64,000 nucleotides of DNA from Liolophura sinensis (Eukaryota; Mollusca; Polyplacophora; Chitonida; Chitonidae), in assembly GCF_032854445.1 (NCBI RefSeq), contig NC_088299.1, positions 14,067,608 to 14,131,607 on the forward strand. Direction: 5' to 3'. Position numbers and translations under genes: made by a program. Positions 12,901 to 24,900 of the stretch are shown here, piece by piece. Each line of letters opens with the position of its first letter. Positions within the stretch are counted from its first letter, which is position 1. The notes below the pieces were generated by a model. It made no database searches, was not told the DNA's origin, and was given only the letters and a program-made list of their open reading frames with translations.

Positions 12901-15900
12901 GTGAACTATTGTGCCTCACATATTGCCAGCCTACAATTTTAATGAACTGTTTATTTCAGGTCGACTGGGGTAGTATAGGACGACATATTTCGACTGGTAA
13001 CCGAACAGCTTGTAAATCGTGCTCAGTAACACTTAAGCTGTGAGACGAACTTGTCAATTTTACATTCCTTGATATAAATATGTTGTTAAGTATGGTTTTT
13101 TATGAAACTAAGCACGTGCTTGGGGCAGTTGTAATCTTCTATCGCCAAAGTGATATCCATGTTGACAACTGTTTTACATTTCCTCGTACCTCGGAGGCAG
13201 TCGTATAGCGACACCACGTGACAGGAAATCTCTCATATTTGAGATTTTATAAAGTCGAAAATTTTTCACGACAGTATAGTGCAGAAGTCAACGATGTGAA
13301 AATAACAACAGGAATCAAGTTGCCACAGGATTAAGTTTTTCAGTGGATTTTCCTGATGGCGGGGATTGAAGAGCAGTTTGTTTTCGGAAATTCAAAGATG
13401 GCCTACCGCCATTGATCATCTCGGGAAATGTCGGAAACGTACGGATTTATAACAGATATTGTTTGGTCCTTACTAGGTCGACCTGAAGTAAGCCAGAGTT
13501 TCCAGGAAGTACGTCGGTTCTTATCTATAAATCTAGTGATGATTTCTTGCATTTGGATTTACCCTATAGACCCATGTTGTTTTATGCTCAAAGATGAGAC
13601 ATTTCTTCAGGACTTTATCATGGACATTTTATCCTCCGTCCTCGTAAAGGACTTCACTAAGCGACATGAAGGAAAATGGCGGCTTTATGGGAATATATGC
13701 CAATATGTTTTTCCCTGGCTCATATTTCCCGAAACATTTAACCCTAGTTTATATATAGGCCTATGTGCAGAAATATTTAAACATCACTATTTAACAATGA
13801 TTGATATGTGCAGAAGTAGTTAACGGAGATCTTATTTCCAGACATATTTTAAGATAGATTATTTGTGGATCGAAAACTGATGGCTTACAAATTCGGAAAA
13901 AATTTACGTTTGGTTTTACTACCACTTTAAAGGGAAAAAATGTCAAAAAAGAGAAGTATTAAATAAAGGTACAAAAATGATCGAATAGTTTAGGTCTGCA
14001 TATGAACAATCTGTATGGTTATGAACTTCAAAATATTTAATGGAGTTATTTTGGGCGACGTTTGTATGCCTTAAATGACATTTTTTTGTATTTTTCTTCT
14101 CAGGAGAATGGAAGATTCCGTTATACCGGCTCAGTCCACGCCATCGACAACCCAGCGCTGGATGCAGCAGACGACATTTATCAACCGACAATCCCCGAAC
14201 ACCCTCACGAGAATGGTCATGCGGAGGAGAAAAGCAACGACACAAAAGTGGACGAGAACGGTTTAGACAAGCCTAACGGGATATTGAAGAATGGGAAAGT
14301 TGAAGAGAGCAAAGAATCTGGCTCTGAGGAGCAGAGTCGGGGAGAGTTTGAAAACTCTGAAACAGCAGCTGTCACGCCGCGGTCGTCTCATGCTGAGCTC
14401 AAACTGAGCGGAAGTAACTTGATGCAGGCTGATTGGGAGATCCGTCCACGCCGGCTGTCGTCAAGAAGATTCTCATGCGGCGACAAACCACCTTGGTTCG
14501 TGGAACATGAGGTCTGTATCCACGCCTTCAGCCAAAGTCTTGTTTGTTTCTGTAAATATACCTGCTCAACGTGGGTGAAAACTATAAGTTTTAATGAGGG
14601 ATTTAATTATGCGTGTTTATTTTAATGATTGTCAACGCCATATTGATTTTTTTCGATCTCTTGCCAATAATCCTGAAAATGACGTTAACGCTCCCCCCTC
14701 CCCCTCTCCCAGTCAACAAGCAAAGCATAATGCATGTTGTACGAAAGACCTATGCATTTTATTGTAGAATCACTATGCATTTTAATTAATGGGTTAAAAA
14801 GCAGACTATTTTACTTACACCACTGACATACGACATGTCGTCTTGGAACTCATGAATGAATTAGGCCTGTTACACTACTGGTATGTCGTAACTCTTTTCC
14901 CCAATAATAATCATAGGTTTAATTGATTGTTACTACTATCACAACATCTGTCTTTAACATGTGTTGCCATGATAGTTTCAATCATCTTAATGTACAGTGC
15001 CTTGCTAAATCCTGTCTCGAACGCGAGTCATTTGTTTCTACAAAGTGCAATGAGCATCAAAGCAAAAATTTGTCAATAGTGCTGATGAAAAAGAATTATG
15101 ATCTCTATTAACAGTTTTTAAATTTAAGTGTACAGAAATATTTGTACATGTAGACCTGGTTTATGTGCGAGGGAATGTGCCATATTGCCAGCAGAAACAA
15201 ATAAATTTTTCAAGAACGAGCAATGTTATATCCGCGTAGAAGAAAACAGCATTATTTACTAAAACTTCTAAATTGTCTCGTTTAAGTGCTTTGTAAGATG
15301 TTAATTATTTCGTCGCCTTTTAAATGAAAAGAGTTATATACAATCTTAAAGGGATTTTTGTTTGATATATGAGAAAGGTTGACTTAAAAAATTTCCAGGA
15401 AGAACACAAATTGCAAATCCGTCAACTGAAACAATCTTCCGGACAATATATTCATATTATATTCACAATATATTCGTGACAATTTGCTTACTTACTGGTA
15501 CACGCAATAAATTCTAAAGGCATTTTCGTGTGGTGCAATGTGCTGAATGAGAATGAACATTGAGTACAAACCGTTTATTTCGTTTCTGCAGCAAAATGAC
15601 GATCCTGACATGGAAGGGGTAGATTTCTTACTTGGAAGAGCGAAAGCCTACGTGCCACCTTTTCTGGAGGAAACGCCACATGCCAAAGACGCTATTTTGT
15701 TCACAGAGGTAGCGCCTTCCAATGCCAGCATTGGTAAGTTCATGGTGTCAAGTCATAACTACAATAGCAGGTCTGACTGGTCTATATGGTCAGACCAGGG
15801 AATACCCACGTGGTATACAGCAGATAAAAGGATTATTCTTGGGAGTAGGGTAGTTTTTGGAAATGATCCGCTTGTGACAGCGCATTGGACATTTTTCTAT

Positions 15901-18900
15901 TAGGCCTATTTTGACATTTTTGCTTACACAACACTAAAAGCATGCTGAAGACAGACAAAATGTAGTATTTTATACTAGACAACTCTAAGACAAACGTCCG
16001 AACTGTTTCACCATTTAGATTTTGTTTGTCAATCTCGTCATGCAACCTGATTGTGGGGTTTTCTACTGATTTAATACAATGCCCAGAACAAACGACGACT
16101 TTATATACAGGTACCTCGACAGTTGAAAGCTTTAAACTGATGAGTGATGTATTTTACTTCTATACATTAATTTGCACTTTTACAGACGACCTTGCAGACG
16201 AAGAGTGGAAGTTTCCCATCGACCACTTTTCGTCCAAGAAGAAAGGGAACAGCAAAAAGCTCAAAGCCCCAAAACGTATCAAGTATGTTCATTGTGATAC
16301 TGGTGCACTAAATAAGAATAACGTGCAATGTTTAGACTTTCTCTAGTCATGTAACCACAAATTTTTCGGAGTATCAACCAGAAATAAAAATAAATTGGAT
16401 TAAGCATGTTGTTCTACATAGTACCCTCGGCATTACGTTTCAGTGAGGCACAAACGTTAGTACTTTGCCAGAAAGATGCACCGCAGTGGTACGATCGAAG
16501 TAATGTTGAAAGTTACTTCACACGTCAATCAGTCAACCAACTATTGTTTGAACGGCATTATCAGCATGTCTGTTCTTCCATGGCAGGTCCTACTACAAGG
16601 CCCAGGATGAGCTTATCACGTCGTTTGAGGACGTCCATCTTGACCTTGACGACGCAATGGAGAACGCAGATGACAAATTGCGACTCCAAAGGCGGGTGAA
16701 TCTTTTGGCCAAGATCACTTTGGCCGTCAATGTGGTGAGTACACGGATGATTTTTTGCACATATATAATGTAGAAATAATATATCTAGTAGAAAAAGTGG
16801 TATTAAACACTGTGGAATAACACACCTAATGCTTTAATTGTGCTGTCCCATATCGTGCTCTGGCCGACCCTGAAAGCTCTGCTGGTAGAGCGTCCCCTTC
16901 TGGAGCGGTATATCCAGGGTCAATCCTGAGTCGGGTCACACCCAAAAACCTTACAAGCGGAAATTGTAACTTCTTCGATTGGTGTTCAGCATTAAGGGGA
17001 TAGTGCAACAGCTCGTTGGCCCGTATCAGTAAAATGTCTCGGGCGGGGCCAGACTTCGGTAAGTCGTCTCAGTGAAGCAGCACTAGATAAGAGAGCGGTA
17101 GAAATCTGTCCTGCAACAAGGAGGCACATTACATATACTCTAAGGACTCCTTCGTTGTCATATGACTGAACGACGTTTAACCCCAAGCAGCCACTCAGTC
17201 ACTCACTCCTATCACGTTTTTGTTTCGCCACGTAAATCAATCAATTTCGTCCCAAGAACATAAGCTAAGGCCCACTTTCGGGCGGTTGCTTGAGGCTAAA
17301 ATCACTGAAAGTACCACGATACACATGTTATCATTCTGTGCTACTGCGCTTGATATTTAGGGGTTTGTCTACGTGGGGACATAGTTATCAAACGTCTTAA
17401 GTCCGAAAATAACTGTATTTATGTGTCTGATGGCTAATTTGATAATTGGTGTGGCGATTTGTGACATTACCAATTCAGATAAATGATATTACAAAGTTGG
17501 GGTTATCCACTTATAGGTCATATCCTTATGGGTGAATTAGCTTAACACGATGGATGTCGGACTTTCAGGTATAGAAATGTGTGGTTGGCGCAAAACATAT
17601 ATGGTCTTCATTTCGTGAAGACTGACAAATTTTGTCATCTATTAATATAACCTTTTGTCTCAGAATAACTTTGTTCACAACCGTATGTACATGCATGATT
17701 AACCTGAACAAAACAAATGGAAACTGAACGATCTACTTATTCAGTTAATTATTGCTTCATTGGGGCCTCCGTGGCCGAGGGGGTTAACACTCCAGCGCGG
17801 CATAATGATCCAGAAGCCTCCCGGCAATGCGGTCGCTGTGAATTCAAGTCCAGCTCATGCTGGCTTCCTCTCAGGTCATGCTTGGGAAGATCTGCACAAA
17901 CCAGGCGATGGTTGTGGGTTTCCCCTTGCTGTGTCCGGTTTCCTCCTACCATAATGCTGGCCGTCTTCGTATAAGTGAAATATTCTTGACTACATCGTAA
18001 ACATGTAGAGACACGTAAACAAAGTCATCTAATAATTAACTACCGTATACATTTTTTCAAACATATGAACAAGTCAGATTAAATGAAATTTAATGTAACG
18101 ATACTTCAAGTTGCCTATTCTACCTATGGCTGATGCCTTACAAACATGACTGAGTATAGGTATAAACTCACGTGTATGTTTTTAAAAGACGGAGTTTTTT
18201 AAAACCCTACGCTCATACAGCTGTGGTCCTGGATTATAGCAATAACTCGTTGGTTAAGCTCGATAACATGGTGTTGCTTGTTGACTTTCTCTATCCTGAC
18301 TTTGAGCGTCGGTATCTCGGTAAGAAGCGTCGCAAAGATTAAAAAAAAACATACTTTTTAAACATTGTGTGGGATACTGTATCGATAGATATACACATTA
18401 GATTTAGTGTTGTATTTTCTTGTAATTATTTATGTACTGGTAGGTGTTTAATTAGGTGTATGAGTGACGTACTCACTCATACAGTGGTGGCCAGTGGTGG
18501 AAACCGGAGTAACGGAGTGTACCACCGCCACTAGGCTGGTATATAAACTCCTGATTAGGTTAAAAACAGCAATCTAGTTATTGCGAGAGCTGGATTCGAA
18601 CCTTCAACCTTATTGTCCAGGGGGTGATCACATTAGATGCCTTATGAACGTTTCAGTCGTTAGTATCAATTCAGTAAATATACTCATGTATTCAGGGCAA
18701 AGAAAGGTAAGACAACGAACATACCTGTATGAACAACCCTGTGCCAGTTGGCAACGTTTCAGCTGTATATTGCTGACGTCAGATATTTTCCCTTCCTAAA
18801 TTTATGAATCGTACACTAAAATCAGTATTAACTAAAGTCTTTTTTCAGACAGAAAAAAGTTACTCAAGTGTCATATAAAGAGACAAAGTTGCAAAATAAA

Positions 18901-21900
18901 CGTTGGGTATAGCAGTTGATGAAGAAAGGTCATGAGACACATGTATAGCCAGGTTTTGATGCCACCATTCAAATTCTGTTCTTATCCAAATGGAACCCTT
19001 GAATCAGGATGTTTATCTGGTATCTGGCAATGAGTTGTTGCATTACTCCAGGCACTTCGGTTTTCCTCTAGACGGTTAAAATTGAGGATGGCGTTTAATT
19101 ATCAATCAAAATCAGTAAATCAGAACAGAAAATAACGGTTTGTAATTCTATAGATAACTTTATTGTTACGTTTACTCAACTTTAATTTTAAATCATGAGT
19201 AATTGCTTCACCTAGGCTGATAACTGAAAACCCAGGCAAAATTTAACACTTCATTTGATTATAGTCATTATATTTAGTTCTGGTGCTTCAGGCTTGTAAT
19301 ATGACACCTTGACCTAAATATAAATTTGTCTGTAATTTTTTGATCACTGGGGGATATCTCCAAATAAACTATTATCATCTTTTGTTAACGGGATGACACC
19401 AACAAACGGTACGCTTAGAAACATTATATTGTGGAGAATAGACAAGAATCCGCAAATATTTTCAGCTCTCTAGTGAACCGGTTTAACGTTGCGGCAGAGA
19501 GAATAACAAAACGTGATCTCTCGAGTTGTTTGCGTGGTTTGTAATACCGTTAGGAGCACGTTCGCTCACTTCCGCAAGACGTTTGGCGCAGACAAGTGGA
19601 TGTCAAAGACAAGAAAAGCGATGACGTCATGAATACTTGTTACTTAACAGTATCACGTGACTTTGATCCGTTTGTGTTTTCTTTTCACAAAGGACTGTGC
19701 CGGGTAAAAATAGTCCCCAAAAGAACAATTGCGAATGTGCTAGAATGTATGTTTGATTTCAGCCAGAATTTGCTAACAGAAGTTTGAAAAGATAACCCGA
19801 TACAAATGTACCGAGACACAGTTCATGAGCTCAGCAAGCAATAAGAGACAACAAGATTGTGGTTATGTTACATTTTAGAGTATTATAAAGGTTTATAGCA
19901 TTGTGAGCAGTTGACGTAGAATTTCGATGAAACTATTTTCAAGTGTAAATTTTACTTAATAACCTAACGGAACTCTTTCTTAAAAACAAATAGTTCTCCT
20001 ACAATTTTTCAGATTTTCGTTACATATCGACACAGGCGGTAAATGAAATGTATTTATTAAGCCAAATCTCAGTGCTCAAAAAGTTCATCCCACGTTGTGT
20101 GATCAACAGCTAACCACTCATGTTTCGTACAGCCACTCTGGTTTCCGGCAGCAGTTCCGATTTTCGGCAGCCACCTCGGTTTCCTCCACCCTTGAACCTA
20201 ATTGCCGATGTTAAGGTGAAAAATTTCTTTGATTAAGCACTAATCAAATGAACAGATTATGATCCTTTTTTTTGGAGAATGAATAATTATGGCTTAACGC
20301 CACTTGTTTTTGGATATGGGAATTGAGGATATTTTGCAAAATCTCACTGCTCAAAAAGTTTATCTTTTATGGTGAAAAAGAAAATGATATGATTTTGAAA
20401 CTGCGTCATTACACGTTGTGCGAGCAGTTAAAAGTTTTATTGTATTCATATTTGAAGGAAACAGACAAAATGGCGGACAAATTCTGCGGTTCATTTGTCT
20501 TCTATCAGTAGCTGGCACTGACGGGTCATATTGCCATTCGCACATATAGTCTGTACATAACTCATCAGCGGACAAAAGAAGGCCATCGTTTTCCTGAATG
20601 TCAGTCTCACAGTGGACATTGTCCAAATCCGACCACAACTGTGTGTCACCTTGACCTACAAACATCGGCCACTGCTGTACCTCCCCCTTACTCCTCCCAC
20701 ATTCACATCCTGATTCCTTATAAGCAGGTCTGTACATGTAAGTCAAGGTGTAGGTCATCAACTGGTGTCAATGAATGTTCTTGTATTGCTTTATTCGATG
20801 AGGATTATGCTGAAAACGTAATAGAAAGTTCTATGTTTTGCGCTCAGAAACATTTGTTGTATTACAAGAATAGCTGAATCGCCGATTAAACAAAGCCATT
20901 ATTAACTCTCACATACCATTTGCAAATAACGGAAAGATTTCCCCAAAACATTATCTGTATTATCCAGTTACAGTAGTATTTACTGGGTTATCCGCTGCAA
21001 AACACTTCAGTAAACTTTACGATGGAAGTCCATCTTTGGGGCTTTATTTCCATCTACATTAGCTACTGTGAGTTTAATATAAGCCATTTTCTTCAGGTGA
21101 AATAATAATTGTCATCTGGGAAAACAGAAGAACAGCATTGTTTCTCAGTGAGATATTCATACGCAGACAAAACTGTACGCAGTTAAACCGTTAATAACAG
21201 TTTCACAACTTTCTGAAACATACATACATACTCTCAATACATCACAAACGTTTCATTGTTGTACCTTGGGTTCTCATGTCACCCTACATTTGACGGCTGT
21301 GGGATTCTGTTGAAAAAGCAAAAAAACTTTTCACTGAAGTTTTAATTTAAAGAGGTTCAAGAGACAATGAGGCTCTTGTTAATATGTCTGGTCAGAGAAC
21401 ACCCAATCATTTGAGGTAAGTGTCTTTTTTGCCACGTGTCAGTTATATGGCAATATTCACACACTTATACCAATCCATTTTCTCGCAAAATCACGTTTAG
21501 TAGGTCACTAGGCCGAACCGAACAATGGCGGACAGTCTTTTCCGGAAGTCACGTTGATGGCTGCACGTTCTTGGGTTTAATTTACCTAGATATCTTAAGG
21601 AAGGCTGAGTGATTTGTACTGTTATTCTGTTATAAACTGTCATAAATATCCATCCAATGATATGAATAACTACAATTCTTTTCTTCGATAGTTTAGATTG
21701 TATATTATTCACGGGTCTAAATAATGGCGGAAAGGGTTCTTCTCTTATCAGTTATATCGGAGGTTATAATATTCGTCAAGCTATTATACTTTTAATTAGA
21801 AGTTCATGCAACCATATATTAAATTATAATGGCCTAATCTTCATGCTAAACGTGTGCATCGACCCAATTAATGAATGGATCAGTTATTTTCATCAGTGTA

Positions 21901-24900
21901 TTCGATCTATGTTTGAAATAAAACAATGTAGGCGTAATTGTTGTAGCGCTTAATATCAGTCAAGTCAGTTTATTTGATTGAAGTGTAACGCCCTAATCAA
22001 GAATCTGTCACTGTTATAACACTACAGCAGTCAGGTCTGTGGCCAGTCAACCTGACAGAGCCAGTTGGAAAGCATTCCCCACACGCATTAACCTGACAAA
22101 CCTTTTGGCTTAGGATGTCAACGAGCACTGGATTCGAACATGCGACCTCTCTGGCTAAGGTCTAGGGAATTTCCCGCAGAAGTCATTCAGCCAGCGTGGG
22201 ACATTTTGTCTTGAAACGTATCGACTGCATTGAGGGAGATAATTTTAATTGTGCATTCTATGTTCACAAGCGTTTAGCTTTAAAAAAATCGTTTTTTTTT
22301 TTTCATGGTGTCCAGAATCTCTAGCGCTCTGTTTCATAATTGAGTGGGACCGCTTCGTGTTCTGTTGGTTAGAGCCTCCAGCCTCAAAGTCAGGAGACTC
22401 GGGATTAACCCCGGGTCGGCTCATACCAAGGATTTTAAAGATTGTTCTTGTTACTACTTCGCTTGGCGCTCAGCGCTGAGAAGTTAGAGCAAGGAAACAT
22501 GACTAGTTGGATGCTTCAGTATAATGTGACTGGGTGGGGGGTGTCATGCTTAGTGTCTTCGGCATGATACTTCAGTGAGGGCAGCACTCGCCCTGCCACA
22601 AGAAGACACAGTATGTGTACACACACTCCTCGTCGTCACATGACAGAAAAATTGTTAAGTGTGACGTTAAACGCCAATCATCCATTTATGCATTCATTCA
22701 TTCATTTATAATGGTGCATAATTTCGCTTAACGCGATTCTAGGGTCTGCATCAAGTTGAATAATATAGCCACGTTGGATATACAAACAACTGCTCTCAAA
22801 GGGCAATATTTAAATGTATATTTTGGTTAAATGACAACAGCATTGTGTCTGATTTCGATACTGATGAAATGTACGCGTGTTTTAGAACATCCCATGCCTC
22901 TTTGCTAACTAAAAACTGTTGACAGCATCTATTTACATGATTTCGTCCTGATTTATTTATATACCTTAGTTATTTTATAGTGTATCTTTGACGTTCTTGT
23001 AAAAATTTGCTCTTGCGCTTATTAAGCTGGAACGGTCTTTATGACTGACGATTGGTTTGTTCGTTTTGTTTGATAGGTGTTTTTCTCAAGAATATTTCAC
23101 TTATACGACGTCGGCCAGCATTATGGTGGGAAAAAACCGGACAGAGCCTGGGGCAAACACACGACCATCCGCAGGCTGCTGGAAAACCTTCCTACTTACG
23201 GCCGGAGAGGAAGCCAGCATGAGCGACCGCATTAGTGGGAGGCTCCTGGGTCGTGGCGCCACGCTGGCGTGCTAAACCCCTTGTCACCGTGGCCGCGACT
23301 CACAAATGGTATACGGAAGCGGGTTTAGAGTCAATCTGTTTACAACGCTGTATACATCAGCGTGATACACAGTTTTCAAGGAATGACTAGTCCACACTGC
23401 GCTCATCTTACCACCTTGTTGTTTACAGATGCTTCTGATTGCTAAGAGCGTGGCCGTGGCTCTATCAGGCTCAATCTCTATCATCTCCAGTCTCCTTGAC
23501 AGTGCCATGGACCTTGTATCTGGGGCAGTCATCTGGTGGACCTCCCGGGCCGTTCGCAAGAGGAACCCATACTCATACCCTCAAGGTCAGGCCCTGCATG
23601 GTACCGAGTTTTCAAAAGTGAACTAACCTGTCTAATTCTTATGAAAAACTTAAAATGTAATACCCGGCTTAACTCGGTATATGATTTTGATCAACAGGAC
23701 ACAGAGGTTTATTCTACAACGTGAGCTGAGATGTCAGATACAGTGTATGTTTGACAACACTGGCTGTGCATTTAGTCACTACACTTCTACATTAATCTAA
23801 TTTTAAGTATTACGGCGTAAAGCTCGTTACTGGTTGTTTCGCGTTACACAAATAAAATGGTAAGGAGATAAAGCACGTTCTTTTTTAATCTTCTGTAGAG
23901 TTCCGTTTGGGTTTAAAGATAACACCTGAATTTACATTATATCACTTGATGCTCCCTTGCGAAGGCTAGCGTTAAAAACTCCAACGACATTTTGTATCGT
24001 TAAATACCACCAGCATTTCCACAAAATATGAGAGATTCCCATAAAGCTTTGAAAATTTTTGGGAATTTTCGATGGTTTCACATTTCCATGAACTATCAAT
24101 TGTAGGTCGTACTCGTCTGGAACCTGTAGGAATCATTATCCTGGCGGTGGTGATGGCGGTAGCATCTCTGCAGATTATCAAGGAATCCGTGACTAAGATG
24201 ATCTCGTTGGCGGGAGGCGCGGATTCATTGCCAAACATGGACATTGCCACGATCGCTATTGCTCTGTCAACCGTGGGTTAGTCTAGTTTGCATAGATATT
24301 TCTACACATATTATATATATTTGGTTTTCGCCCGGATTACATGAATTAAATACGGATGTTTCTATAAGAGCTGCTAGAGTGTATCATAAGTTACCTGTGA
24401 CAGAATTAAAAGGAGCTGTAAAGAAACAGAAATAACATAAAGGCATGTTACTTTACATGAACGACAGTTGCACCTTTTCCTAATGATTTATTTCGACACT
24501 TACGAATGCGTTCTTTCCTAAAAATTCGTCAAGACACATACAGCCTGAAGACCTATGATTTACCTTTCGATGCGAGTTCATAACTGGTAAGAACGATCAC
24601 TTCAAATCCAGTGTGAAGTGACAGATCTTCCAGCTATATCCCTTATCCTCTACTGGCAAAATCACATGATCTCGCGTGATTTCCGTGGAAGTGTAATACC
24701 GCTTATCGTATCGATGAGCTATTTTGGATGTAGAACTTTAAGTTATGCCATGTTCAAATTTGAAACACCTCTTTTTGCTGAGATGTCGTGGTCATATATT
24801 TCATATTGAAACTAATTCATAATTACATACAATCTCAAAAAGAAAAACAAATGCGGATAAGCTTGCCCAGATGAAAGTAATTCCAGGATTGGTCAAAAAT

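Larger units (their letters stand above)
6989..14103. other. CDF intron 1 (7.1 kb)
   Basis: Holds the 81-bp and 34-bp arrays and the simple repeat. The remainder has short chance frames only (for example 13428-13823, no recognisable domain). Confidence 0.7.
16735..23428. other. CDF intron 5 (6.7 kb)
   Basis: Five SINE copies and the unassigned minus frame at 20360-20761. Nothing else supported. Confidence 0.7.

Noticed and set aside
13428-13823. 131-codon plus frame in CDF intron 1
   Set aside because: No domain, no acceptor or donor pair that keeps the CDF frame; exon 1 joins exon 2 directly.
16865-16935. tRNA gene (A and B box)
   Set aside because: The boxes belong to the head of SINE family 2; no cloverleaf with paired acceptor stem, and the body continues as SINE.
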